Shown here piece by piece: positions 36,867 through 48,276 of a stretch of 64,000 nucleotides of DNA (the first letter of the stretch is position 1; the number at the start of each line of letters is the position of its first letter). The stretch spans positions 10,680,019 through 10,744,018 of the forward strand of contig OY294054.1 in NCBI GenBank assembly GCA_958510825.1, in the 5' to 3' direction. The position numbers and the translations under genes are program-made. This DNA comes from Brachypterus glaber. Taxonomy: Eukaryota; Arthropoda; Insecta; Coleoptera; Kateretidae. The notes below the pieces were generated by a model. The model was not told where the DNA came from and made no database searches. It saw nothing but the letters and a program-made list of their open reading frames with translations.

Positions 36867-37378
36867 ACAAAAGAAAAAGGTCAAGAATTTTTTTGAAGAG
36901 CACCCTATCCGATTATTTTTGCATAAAAAGGTTATTTTCATACTCTAAATTAAGGTTTTTTAAGGTTATCTCCAAAACTAATCAGATGAGGTGCTAAGGA
37001 AGGCTTCTTGAATGAGAGGCATAGCGTAGTGGCTAGCGCGTATGCATAGCAAGCCTGCTAGCGTGAGTTCGATTCTCACTGGCGCCGATTTGCCTTTTTC
37101 AGTTAATTAATAATTGAAATTTGGCGAAGGCGATAAGTGAAACGGACACTCCCTAGAAACTGGTTCGAAAGTCAGTATAAGCCCTCTACTACTAGCCCAC
37201 ACAAGTCCTGGACTTAGGGGATGCTTAACTAAATAGAATAGTACGAGGTTAAACAAACATGTAATGTAATGTAATGTAATTTTGACCTCAAATTCGGATT
37301 TAGCGCCTCAAAATACAAAGGAATATAATGGTCTCCTAAAAAATTCCGAACCTTTTTTCTTTTTGTGTAGCTGTGTAA
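36867..37378. repeat. Second copy of the same palindrome, carrying a SINE
   Basis: The left half (36867-36995, starting AAAGAAAAAGGTCAAGAAT) and right half (37279-37378, ATTTTGACCTCAAATTCGG onward to TGTGTAGCTGTGT) are inverted relatives of the 36675-36850 unit. The centre sequence GATGAGGTGCT|ATTTTGACC is split by a SINE. Confidence 0.75.
36996..37278 (+). mobile_element. tRNA-derived SINE, copy 1
   Basis: The head has a polymerase III A-box-like TAGCGTAGTGG (37022-37032) and a B-box-like GAGTTCGATTC (37065-37075), followed by CTCACTGGCGCCGATTTGCC. The body carries TTGAAATTTGGCGAAGGCG, CTACTACTAGCCCACACAAG and TAGTACGAGGTTAA. The tail is a degenerate ATGTA repeat. It shares its whole body, but not its A-box half, with the copy at 57518. 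It would be moved by a partner non-LTR retrotransposon. The boundaries come from comparison with the empty palindrome next door; about 20 bp before the tRNA-like head may or may not belong to the SINE. Confidence 0.85.
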
Positions 37379-37630
37379 TTGATGTGACATTATTTTTATC
37401 ATTTCAATGGCCATTTCTTTAAACTACTGTAAAAAAACGGTTTTCTTACAAGGCTTCAAACTTTGCTTAAGGCACTTCCAGAGGATCGCATAAGAAGCAT
37501 AATACATAACATAAGATGCCGGGATTGGCTTGATGTGCCGTCATGTATCTTGTCCGCAGGCTTATAACGTTCTCATAAGAGCTTGTGGGTGTGCCCTTAG
37601 GTACATAAATTCATGTTTTCAATATCATAT

Positions 37631-37884
37631 GGGTGGTGTTATGCAATAACCGTCTAACCCACATTGTGAAATGTAGATTGCAGAACATTATACCCAATAT
37701 CTTTTAAAGGAATTGAATTAAATATTACGTATTTTGTACATGTTCTGATACGTGAAACGAAACAAATGCTTAATTTTAAGTATTGTAGTGAAAAAGTTAT
37801 TAGGGACTCCCTAATAGAGAAAAAGTTCAACAATTTACTATCATCTCACAAAGATGGTTAGACAGTTATTGCATAACACCGCCC
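37631..37884. repeat. GGGTGGTGTTATGCAATAAC MITE
   Basis: Terminal inverted repeats of about 29 bp read GGGTGGTGTTATGCAATAAC on the left and GTTATTGCATAACACCGCCC on the right, with GTCTAACC/GGTTAGAC continuing inward. It is 254 bp and non-coding. Target duplication is unclear (TA lies one to two bases outside each end). Confidence 0.8.
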
Positions 37885-40769
37885 GTATTAAAATTTAAAG
37901 AAAATCTATAGATCACCACAAAAAAATGTCTGTGTTCCATGTTTTTTTAAATAATTTACTTATATTAGTTTTATGCACCTAGAACTCTATCGTTCCAATC
38001 CCGCGAAATAGAGAACAGGATACAGAAAGTAATAAGTCAGTGTCAAACAATTAAGAGCTATGATAATTAATAATATGTAGCCCGTAAGAGTTGTAGAAAT
38101 GATTTCCCGGTTGGTACATCCTTTTGGGGTTACGGGAAAGGAAGTTACTGTTGCAGGATACATGTCATATGACCGGATATCAGAGTAAATGAGGTATCAT
38201 GACTGCTCTACTATTGCAAGTATGCTCTGTACTTTTATTTGTAACACGATATTTTATTTATTTTTATACGTTGCAATGATTTAAGATTTTTCTAAAACAA
38301 TATAGGCAACGATTATTCCATGATTTGTAATTACTATTATAATTGTTGTTGTTTATACACTGATATAAGATTTTTCAAAAATAAAAATTACTTTAGGATT
38401 GGAAATCTTTGATCACATAGGCCTGCGATACATTGTCTTTCTGGGATTTTTGAACTTGAACCTGCATTATAATAATCTTAAAAAACACAGTTTTTTTTGG
38501 CTTGTTACTCTTAACCAGACTATATTTTTTACGCATTTTTGTGCGCTGAAATAGTTATTTATAATACAAGGGCAAAAAGTTAAGGTTTTCGATTGAGTAG
38601 GTTTTTAGAAGCCGAGGGCGGGCCGATCGGTCCGGCCCGAGGGTAATAATAAACCTAAATACCCGTGTATTATACAATGTTTTTTATTAGATTGTTATTA
38701 ATTATAATAAATTATTAAAATATACTTAATTTTAAATTTCAAAAAGTATTTCTTTTTAGTGTCTTATTACTTATCTAGTTATCCATGACAAATTGCTATC
38801 CAATCAAATCGCTAAAAAAACAATTGAATCGTTTTTTTTTGCGTGCGGTTTCATTTTCAAATTAAAAAAAGCTATAGCTTGGTGATTCATTTATGTTAAA
38901 ATGTGTCTGTTATGAAAATAGTAATACTTATGAATATTATAAATATTGAAATTGATTTTACAATTGAAATTTTGTATTTTTAATTTATTTTAGTGGATGA
39001 ATACAGATTAATCAGTTAACATATATTTTGAGGTTATGTAATAGAAAAAAATTTTATTTTGTATGAAATGATTATAATAACTGTATCTGGTCAAAAAGAA
39101 CAGTTAGTTCAAGACCAAAAGTGACCTAAAAGTCATATTTCTTTATAAATATTACATCTTCTTTTAAAAAGCTTAAAAATAACAAGTTTTAGTTAGCGGG
39201 CGAAAAAAACTTTTTGGTCCTATGGCCACAAAGTTCAACTTTTCGGCCGTAAAACATGAACAAAAAGTGTCTCTTTTAGAATCAATCGGATAAAAATTAA
39301 TTTAACAGTGAAAAAGCTCGTTGACATTCAATAAAAAAAAACTGCAATAAAAGAAAGTTTTTCAAAGTTCTTTAAGACCTAAACTATTGAATTTTAGGGG
39401 TTGTGCCCGAGAAAACTTTTGATCAGAAAGTCAATATATCCAAATTTCTGCGAAATAAATTTTTCATACGAAGGGAGCTATGTCTTTGGGGGTCAGCAAG
39501 CTTTTTTATTTTCAAATTTATTTTCAGCGCCCAAAAACACACAAGAAAAATAACTATGACTAAATGTTATAATCTTTAACAAAAAAAATTAAGTTGCTTT
39601 GATGATGACCATTTGATATCACACGACTCCCCTATTCACCCCGTCCACATTTTAAGAGCTGAAAATATTAAATATATACAAAAAATAGTTTTGGTTGTCT
39701 CATTTAAATGTTCCACATTTGAAGTCGCTATCTCAATTCGTTCAAAAGTTAAGAGGGGGTGGCTTTTGGACCGCTCAGGGTATGCAAATGTGTATATTTT
39801 TTAGGGTATGCATCCTAGGGTTAATTAAAGAATCAGGTTTAAATTGTAAGTATTTCATTTTTGTACAAACAAATCAATACTTCCCAAAAGCATAGGCAAA
39901 TTAGGCTGGACTTATGTGACCAGTTTCTTAAGTTTTATAGTACGATTATAATTATGGAGTTATTTTTGATATTTGATAACCCAAAGCATGTTCCATGGGA
40001 CAGTGTAGCCTCAGACAAGTAATTTAATGTGGCTTTCAACGTGTTAAATAAGTTTATATCCATGATTTAAAACAAGGTTATGAAAAGTTACACATATACT
40101 TTTAACTTAAATAAACATATTTAATTAATATTGTACAGTGTTTTTATTATACATTCTACCTAAATGTTATTATGTTGGTTTTTAGATAAACAAAAAATAT
40201 TACTTTTTATCAATATGATAAGGAGTCACATTTAGCGCAATAATAATGCATTGTTGTCGGGTTTACGATAACAAATAATTCCTAACGAGTTTTTATTTTT
40301 GTTTTTCATTTTGTTCTTTATTAACATTTGTTAAACTTGGTACAGTTTTTTATCATTTCTTTTCATCATTTTGCACTTTTTTTAACAAAAACATATTTTT
40401 CTCATTTAGCCCAAAACTCACATTCAAAACGATATCCTTCTTTTCTTTTATCAGTAAAATTTGATGGATATGGAAAAAAAACACACAAAAAAAAAGTAAA
40501 TGCATTATAATGAAGTTTTCATTTCTAGAATATATTCGTCTTATCTAGTTAAAAGGTTAAGAACAGTTTATTTACCATCAACATACTTTGTTAGGAAACT
40601 GCGTTTATTTCTGGATATTAAACTGTCCCCTATTTGTTAATACTTTTTAATTGTGATGATTAAAATTAAGTTTTCCAGAAATATATTTTTTGGACGACCG
40701 GGACTAAAACGTTATTTTACTTCCTCTTTTGCAGGACTAAACCCACTGTTTTACTCCCGCATCTACATA
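37885..40769. other. No gene seen; partial MITE copy at 39.6 kb
   Basis: At about 39610-39780 lies half of the palindromic family at 20983 (CGTTCAAAAGTTAAGAGGGG, GCTTTTGGACCGCTC). A GC-rich patch GGGCGGGCCGATCGGTCCGG occurs at about 38620-38640. The rest is AT-rich with no recognisable gene. Confidence 0.45.
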
Positions 40770-40933
40770 TATCATGTTATCCATGATAGCTGTACACTTT
40801 CAAATATTGATTTGGAAGGCAATACATTTAAAATATTCTCTGCTTCCTGTTTCTCAATAACCACCATGGGGTCAGTTTCAATAGGCTGCAGCATTATTTC
40901 ATCAAAATCAATATTTTTTATTATTTTTCCTTA
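40770..40933 (-). other. Possible minus-strand coding fragment, product unknown
   Basis: On the minus strand an open frame of about 50 codons reads KNIDFDEIMLQPIETDPMVV then an acidic and leucine-containing stretch ending ESVQLSWIT and a stop. The amino-acid mix looks more like a real protein than the low-complexity frames around it. A possible acceptor (TTTTTAAG) precedes it. I do not recognise a domain. It may be an exon fragment captured by a repeat (related text GGACTAAAAC recurs at 40700 and 41190) or chance. The overlapping plus-strand open frame is no more convincing. Confidence 0.18.
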
Positions 40934-41689
40934 AAAACTTTGTAAAATTTGTTCTAACAACATGCCACATTTAAAAAACTATGGCCATATTGGAAAAAAA
41001 CTGTTATTTCGTGATTCACGGATATCTTGATTTAATTTTGAAAGAAATTGCAAAAATGGATTAGTTGGTTTTAAATGTTTGAATGTTTAAATTTAAATTT
41101 GATGCAAAAATAGTTGTCGGTCGTGCAAAACATAGTGTATATGCCTCAGGGGTAAACTGTGTTTTAGCCCCTAGAATCTTAAGGGACTAAAACAACCAGT
41201 TTAATCCCTTGATATATAAATCACATAGGTTTAGTGTTGGTTAATGCTTTGATTTAACTTAAATTACTATCAATAAATTAAGAATTTTCCCAATGAAATT
41301 AATCTTTTATTTAATTTGTTAAACTCTTATTTAGTTAATTTGTTAAATTATAATTATTTGAACTAAACACAAGTGTTAGTTAAGTTTAGTTAATTGTGAC
41401 TAAAATTTAGCAACAAGTGTGAGATTGATTGATTTATCTTTTATTTCATTGGGAATTCTTAATATAAATTACATTTAAACTACACGCATTTAGCTAAGTT
41501 TTAAAGATATATTTATATTTGGATGTTTTAAATATTTTGTTAATAAACTTTTAAGTTTATATATCAATAAGATTTTTATTCATTTTTTTTTAAAACGAAT
41601 TAATAGTAATCAGAGTAGTAAACTATTTTTATTGTAATTGTGGCTATATTTAAAAAAAATCTCGTAAATTTTTTGTATTAAATTTATGT

Positions 41690-41797
41690 CTATCTCCCAC
41701 TCTGACATTCCGTGCATTTCGATTGGCCCAAACGATTTAGCCAACTGGATAATGATAGGTTAACAGAGTTGAACTGAAGAATCTCCGAGATTTTTAG
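41690..41797 (+). promoter_or_regulatory. Candidate TATA-less promoter (CCAAT box, initiator)
   Basis: This stretch is clearly less AT-rich than its surroundings. ATTGG, an inverted CCAAT box, lies at 41722-41726, about 75 bp before two arthropod-style initiators TCAGT at 41798-41802 and 41806-41810. No TATA box is seen. It would drive the non-coding exon that follows, most simply the transporter gene at 63.5 kb. Confidence 0.5.
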
Positions 41798-41948
41798 TCA
41801 GTGGTTCAGTGAATTTATTCCAGATCAGCCACTCTTTACTCTTCCTCCTACACTCCTACACAGTCACTCTTCAGTGTTGTGCCAGTGCACTAAAGGGCAG
41901 GATTTAAGTGTTTGTGTGTTTGTGTGAAACCACGTGGATTAAAAAACG
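41798..41948 (+). other. Candidate non-coding first exon of the GABA transporter gene
   Basis: From the initiator the sequence stays pyrimidine-rich and balanced in composition for about 150 bp, with no ATG-initiated frame of note. It contains a CACGTG E-box at 41931-41936 and ends ACG|GTAATT, a usable splice donor at 41949. The exon at 63457 begins with an acceptor 77 bp before its start codon, so that gene needs an upstream 5' UTR exon. This is the only promoter-like candidate I see in the preceding 22 kb. The link is an inference; no transcript evidence is available. Confidence 0.45.
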
Positions 41949-42390
41949 GTAATTATAAACAATTAGTAAATTTATTTATATTTATTTTAACAAAACGTTT
42001 TTAAACCAAAGAATTACATATGTTTCCAATTTAAACACATAAAGAAAAAAAAATAAAAGTCATTTATTAATTATTGATTTAAATCAGGCCCCAGATATGA
42101 ACCTTGAGGTAATTAAATTTAGTTATTTAAATACTACTTAATGGAAGAACCTTAAATGGTCGCCTTTCAGAGTTATTTTATTAAAGACTTAATAATGTAT
42201 AAATAAGTGTTTATGTAAAGTTCTACTCTTCTAGTTATGATTCTCATATTTACAAATGAAATTAAATATTTGCAACTTGTTAAAGTAATATTTTATACTA
42301 GGACAGTAGTATATTTATTTATTTATAAATGATAAGAAATATGGAAGTAAAAAAAAATTATAAATCATAAAATACTTTTATATAAAGTAT

Positions 42391-42459
42391 AATGATAAAT
42401 AATATATTCATATAATGATAAATAATATATTCATATAATGATAAATAATATATTCATAT
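42391..42459 (+). repeat. 23-bp tandem repeat, three copies
   Basis: AATGATAAATAATATATTC plus CATAT repeats perfectly three times, starting at 42391, 42414 and 42437. An ATT microsatellite follows at about 42596-42627. Confidence 0.9.
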
Positions 42460-43072
42460 ACTGGAATATGTATATATGTAGAGCATGCTAATTGCGCTCA
42501 TATCCCCTGAAATATTATTATTTATCTTGACAGATATTAATAACACTATAGTGTAAAATATAGAAACTATAACACAGAGCTTTTTAATAAAGAATATTAT
42601 TATTATTATATTATTATTATTATTTCCAGTTTTATGCTGATTATTTTTTGAGCTAGATTAATTACTATTGTGTATGATAAAAGGTAAACACAAAAAACAA
42701 TGTGCTTTTTAAAAGTTTTCAATATCAATACAAAACCTTTTTTATTTAGTAGAAATAAGAACAACAATAGTATAATAATTAACTTTGTTGTGAATACTTG
42801 TTTTTTTTTATACTCACACAATGATTATTTATCTTAATAATCTGATTTTAAATGCAAACAAACCCCAAAACTGTTATCATTGCTTCAAAAGAAACAAAAT
42901 CTTATTTTGTAAAGGGAAACTTTGAATAGGGGGAATATATCATAAGATCTACAATATTGATTACTGTAAAAACTGATACCAACACTGGGATACATCAAAC
43001 ATACTGTTCAATTCAGGAATAAATAGAAATAAGTTACCAGAAGATCAAAATAAACAATTTTAAAATTAATTA

Positions 43073-44110
43073 AAAAGGTATGCCTTTGTTGTTAATACAG
43101 ATTGTGGAAAGGAAGAGTTAGGCAACAATTACTTCATGATTACACTGAAATTACTTCTTATTTGCTCTATCGTTTTTTGATGAAGTGATTTATATTTATT
43201 TTAAATATATCTACATTTTAAAAATAGCATAAAGAGCAATATTAAACTATAATTTGATCAAATCGAATTTTATTTACTCAGTGATCGATAATTATAATCA
43301 AACACAAAAGTAATTAAAAAATTTCAAATAGTGGTTACTTTTGAGTTTATGTTATATTTTATGTAATAAAAAAAAATAATTTTACCAAATTTGGTTTAAT
43401 AATATTACTTATTTTATTTTTTAAATGGTCATGTATTAAAAACTAAAGTAATGCATAGTTAAGAAATAATTAAGTAAGTAAGAAGTAATTGTAGTGTTGT
43501 TATAAAGTAAATGTAAAAAGCGCAGCTCTGATATAATAGCATATAAAATTTTCAAACCATTCAATTAGAAAATAAACTACAATTAATCAACTTAAAAATA
43601 AGAAAAGTAAATAATTTCAAAAATAATTAAAAAGGCATACATTATAATTACAGATAATGGAACTGAATATTACTTAATATATAACAGTTAATTAAGTTTG
43701 CAGAGTTTAAAAAGAATAAGATACAAAAAGACAGTTTAAAATAGCAAAACGGTATTATTAGTTAAAAAATAATTAAGTAAATAAGAAGTAATTGTAATAT
43801 TGTTATAAAGTAAATGTGCCCAGCTCTGATATAATAGCATAACAAAATTTCAAACAATTAAATTAGAGAATAAATAACAATTAAAATAAGAAAACTAAAT
43901 AATTTCAAAACTAATTAAAAAGGCATAAATTTTAATTACAGATAATGGAACTAAATCTTAATATATAATAGGAAATTAAATTTGCAATGGATTTAAAAAC
44001 AGTAAGATACAAAAGCTAATTTAAAATAGTAAAACGAAATTATTGCTTATGTTTAACTGAAAAGGCATACCTCAGATTGAAGTTACAGATAATTGTATAA
44101 TTAATTTATA
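43073..44110 (+). repeat. Tandem repeat of about 290-300 bp in the transporter intron
   Basis: AATTAAAAAGGCATA followed by AATTACAGATAATGG occurs at about 43627 and 43915. AATTAAGTAA followed by AAGAAGTAATTG occurs at about 43467 and 43770. CAGCTCTGATATAATAGCATA occurs at 43522 and 43815. A partial unit (AAAAGGCATACC) starts near 44060 and a more diverged AAAAAGGTATGCC near 43073. Period is about 290-300 bp with two good and two partial copies. There is no coding content. Confidence 0.75.
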
Positions 44111-45088
44111 ACTAATAGCATATGTTTTAAAATAAAATACAGATATCAAACATAATTCAAATGTAGGTATCAAAAATTTAATAGCTTTTGATTGGCGTGG
44201 GACGAAAAATATTACAAATGTTAGATTTAAACTTGCATTACATCTCTGATTATTATTTATGATTATTAAATAAAATAATGCCTGTGGGTGTAAAAGTGCT
44301 ATAATATTTAACAATGTTACAAATTATAACTGTGTTATAACTGTGGAAATATGATACGCAAAATCAAATGGAACGTGATAAGGATGATTGAATAAATTAA
44401 AAAGTGTCGGTGTAATGACAGAATTATTACCGCAACGCCGAGTCCCCTTTCCTAATAAAATGGTAGACTAAAAAGTCCCATCTGTTGGTTTTATAACATA
44501 GGCAGTGTTATTACTAGGGAACGCGTATACTATACGTCGTATAGTTTCATACAGACTATACTATAGTATATATTAACGGAAATATCCATTTATATAATAT
44601 TATTGATGCTATACAGGGTGATCGAAATTTGAGTACTTTATTGTCAAATAATGACATTGTGATATTGCTATGGTATCTTTATTGTCGAGTTAATCAACCT
44701 AGTTTTTAGATTCTAAACTTAATATAAGACTGTATTTTATTCCATAATGGAATAAAATAGGCAGCAATATAAGTTGAGAGCAACTTTGTCCTAAAAATAA
44801 AATGTTAGTGATTGAATTTAGGGGAAATCGGGTATAAATTTCCATAATGACTCAAAATATTTAAATCTTGTTAATAATTTTTACACATTAAAATTAAGTG
44901 TTGTGCTTGGGACAAAGGAATTGATTTCCTTGCTATTTTTTCTCTTAGAGCAAATTAAACTGATAGTAAAAATACTCACACTTCGCTCAAAAAAACGACC
45001 AGTTCTTGTTATGAATTTCCTTGCCCATTGGTTTTTTCGACAAGGGGCATAAGATCTTTACATTAAAGAATTACAATTTTTATAACCT
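44111..45088. other. No gene seen
   Basis: This is intron-like AT-rich sequence. A lone transposon end TACAGGGTGATCGAAATTTG lies at about 44614, and a TATACTATACGTCGTATAG palindrome-like spot at about 44527. Confidence 0.45.
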
Positions 45089-45125
45089 AGGATGACACTT
45101 TACATAATATGTAAAGTGTCATCCT
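45089..45125. repeat. Perfect short hairpin
   Basis: AGGATGACACTTTACAT (45089-45105) pairs perfectly with ATGTAAAGTGTCATCCT (45109-45125) across a 3-nt loop. Confidence 0.9.
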
Positions 45126-45395
45126 ATATATTATATGCATTTTAATCTGATCCAAAATAGAATGATAAATCCTTTAAAAAGAAATGGGTATATTACCTTA
45201 AATTCACCATTTATTTAGCATATATCAAAAGCATAATTTGTTTGACAATGCCATATTTGTTTGATTTAAAGAATCTGTTTTTAGTGCATGACATACGTTG
45301 TTTAGCCACTGTCACGTAGATGACACACGAATGTGGATCTAAATTATTTAATCGCCATTTTTATTATTGTAAATATATTTGGTCATAAGTACCTA

Positions 45396-45543
45396 CATAT
45401 CGTCGCCTTCCTTACAAAGGGGCTTCTCTCAAAATGACACTTATACATAAAGTGACATGTTCATTGGCAAATCAATAGACATGTCCGTATTTTGCATCAA
45501 TACATTTTGAGATAAGCCCCTTTGTAAGGAAGGCTACGATATG
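45396..45543. repeat. Small palindromic MITE
   Basis: Arms of 41 bp (CATATCGTCGCCTTCCTTAC onward, ending CTCAAAATG) match their inverse at the right end with two mismatches. The spacer is about 65 bp, and the whole is 148 bp with no coding content. Confidence 0.85.
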
Positions 45544-46145
45544 ATTATTCTTACAATTACGGAGTTGTATGATTTAGTTTTAGTCGAAAAATAAGCTATG
45601 GCACTTAATGTCAGAATAATTCTGGGGCAACTAGATATAATCTGTTTATTTTGCCTAAAAATGTAGTAAAAAGTTAAAATAGTATTTTTTTAAAATATGT
45701 ACAGACTGCCGACATATTATGCCTAAAAATAGGTTTAGTAACAAGTTTAAGATGTGAAAACTTATCTCAAGTACAAAGTTTTCTAAAGATCATAGGAAAA
45801 ATTGTTGCCTCGATCTCCCCTACTCTTAAAGAGGGGCATATGATATACGCTTTTTTTTCAATAGACAAACAAAATGAAAAATACCACAAAATTCCCGAAT
45901 GCCTTTAGGAAGTAATGACATTTTTTCAGCCCTTTGAAACGTTTTCCCCGTAACCAAGTACAAAGGAAATTTTACACACATGTTTGACTATATGTATGTA
46001 TTCGATTAAACATTTTTTTCTTGGTTTCAATTTTCAAATGGTCAATTTTTAGTTTTATATTTTCAATATATAAAAGTATTGAAATACACATTTTTTAGTA
46101 TTGTATCCTATACTTACTTAATAACTATAAACATTATTATAGTTT

Positions 46146-46335
46146 GATTTTTACGATACGGTTATTTCTTTACCTTCACCAGTTGTACCAACATACAATA
46201 ATAATAACACACGATTGGATACCAACTTTGTGTATGTAGTTGAATAATGAATGAAACAGAAGATGTTATGAACAAATGTATGTTGGTATAGGTGGTGAAG
46301 TTAAATACGAGAAAATATCGTATCGTAAAAAAATC
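46146..46335. repeat. Palindromic element beside a larger MITE
   Basis: GATTTTTACGATACG at the left faces CGTATCGTAAAAAAATC at the right, and ACCTTCACCAGTTGTACCAA faces TTGGTATAGGTGGTGAAGTT. The spacer is about 75 bp with an AAT repeat. It ends only 8 bp before the next element. Confidence 0.75.
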
Positions 46336-46343
46336 GACCTATA

Positions 46344-47056
46344 CAGGTTTATTTAGAAATAAGTTCGAGAAATTTAAGAGGTGATTCAACGTTAAAAAAT
46401 ATGAAAAAAAGTTTCTATAAAGGTTGGTCCGGAAATGAGCCCTAAGAGAGCTACGACCCTTCTAAGGGTACATCGAAAAAGTAGTTTTTATTTAATATTT
46501 CTGGAACCCTATAAACCACAGTAACGATTTTTGCATTTAGCATTAATAAAGGCTATCTTCATGTATCTTTTATTTGCCCCAAGCTTTTTTATCTGTAGAT
46601 TTTTTGACATCTTCAAAACGTGAAATTGCCTCTTTAATTGCAATTTTCTTGAAAACGGTTGGCTCTACGGGGTTGCATAAAGAGTACCTTTCTTTGTGTA
46701 TTTTTAATTAAAGATTATTATTTTATTAAGAAAATGTAAAAAAACCTATGGATAAAAAAGTTTGGGGCAAAAATGTGACATCGCCTCCCCATTTTGCACG
46801 TCCCTGGTTAAAATTAACAAATAAAAATTACATGAAATGATAGCCTTTATCAATGCTAAGGCATGTGCAAAAATTTGTTACTGTGGTTTATAGGTTCCAG
46901 AAATATTAAATAAAAACTACTTTTTAGTGGACCCTTAGGAGGGTCATAGATCCCTTAGGGTTCATTTTCGGACCTACCTTTATAGGAACTTTTTTTCATA
47001 TTTTATAACGTAGAATTACCTCTTAAATTTCTCGAACTTATTTCTGAATAACCCTG
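46344..47056. repeat. CAGGGTG-type palindromic MITE, complete copy
   Basis: It begins CAGGTTTATTTAGAAATAAG and ends AACTTATTTCTGAATAACCCTG, flanked by TA at 46342-46343 and 47057-47058. The arms pair over most of the length, including AGAGGTGATTCAACG with CGTAGAATTACCTCT and AAACCACAGTAACGATTTT with AAATTTGTTACTGTGGTTT. This is the reference copy for the fragments at 1-605, 49670, 53100 and 62220. Confidence 0.85.
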
Positions 47057-48276
47057 TATAGTCATAGCAGAGTTTTTATCTAAGCAAGGATATTTGACCA
47101 AAATTTCCATCCGTCGATTGTAAAGCTTTTTGTCGGAAGGACAACTCAAGCCCAGTTAATTTGGCATTTGAAAAATAACTATTGATAATAAAAAAAAGTT
47201 ATATAGCGCCACTTCAAATTTACAAGTTATAGTTTCAAAATCAGTTTAACTACATAAAATAACTAATATTGTTCTTATAGTACAACGCTAAGGCTTTTTC
47301 TACGGGCTCCCAAATAAATAAAAATAAATAAAAAATTAAATAGTTCTTTGGCTTCTCTTTACAATAACCTAAAAATATTGTAAAATATAATATTACAAAG
47401 GGTATAGGCAATAAAGGCAATAACTCCAAACGACTAGTTTTAAGAAAATGGCTTAAAGGTTAAATGGTTTAACATTTTTCCAATATGTAGAAAAATAGTA
47501 TCCTTGTGTCATTTATATAAAGTTTGGAAATGAGACGCTTGCGGCGAGGTTTTCATTGTAAAAGTAGGTACGCCAAAATCGAATAATTTATATTTTTTCT
47601 ATATGCGTTCAAATATCTGATTTTACATATGAAAATTGTTAGGTTGATTTTGACAGTTTTCAGTTTTTTTTATGTTGTTTCAACGGGTTATTTTGTGTAA
47701 CCCGTTTGAGTGTCCCGAAATGAAATCCGCGTTTTTAAAAATTAAATAAATGAAACATTAAATATTGTTCAATACCTCGTTAATCAGTATTTAATTGTTA
47801 TACCCTATGCTGTTATAGCCAGTTTACCGGCGAAGTTAACTGAACTACCTAGAAAAAATTATTAAATATCAATGCAGTGCGCATGCGCATTTGCACTAGG
47901 TGGAAATTTAATTAATTAGTTTCTTTAAATCGAAGCATAAATTCACATTTACCTTATGTAGCTGTAATTTATTTTTGGTAAAAATTGGCCTACTGCCTTC
48001 TTTGAATGTACCCTTTCAAAGTTCTTAAGAATCTTATATTTAAGGGAAAAAGGTTTTCCCGTAGTTTAATTGAGCGTAATAAGGGCTATAATTAAAATAA
48101 GGTAGCCTTTCTCTCAGTTCGGATATAATCATGTGGGACCGAACTGTTGAGCTCTTTTTTGTCGTTATAAATGTTTCCTTTTTATTTCTAAAGATTTAAT
48201 GTGTTAGAGTATACTATACAGGGTGTTTCGAAAAGGTGTTTTTGTTAGGTACCCTTCAAAGATGTATTTTACCATT
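47057..48276. other. No gene seen
   Basis: This is AT-rich intron sequence. GCGCATGCGCAT, an NRF-1-like palindrome, lies at 47879-47890. A lone transposon end TACAGGGTGTTTCGAAAAGG starts near 48219 and runs into the GGGTGGTCC end at 48277. Confidence 0.45.

Noticed and set aside
37022..37090. Functional tRNA gene
   Set aside because: A- and B-box-like motifs are present but the acceptor and anticodon arms do not form a clean cloverleaf, and a second copy with the same 3' body shows it is a SINE head. The same applies at 57518.
40653..40934. Plus-strand 93-codon frame
   Set aside because: It is serine/phenylalanine-rich with no motif; the minus strand looks more protein-like, and even that is weak.
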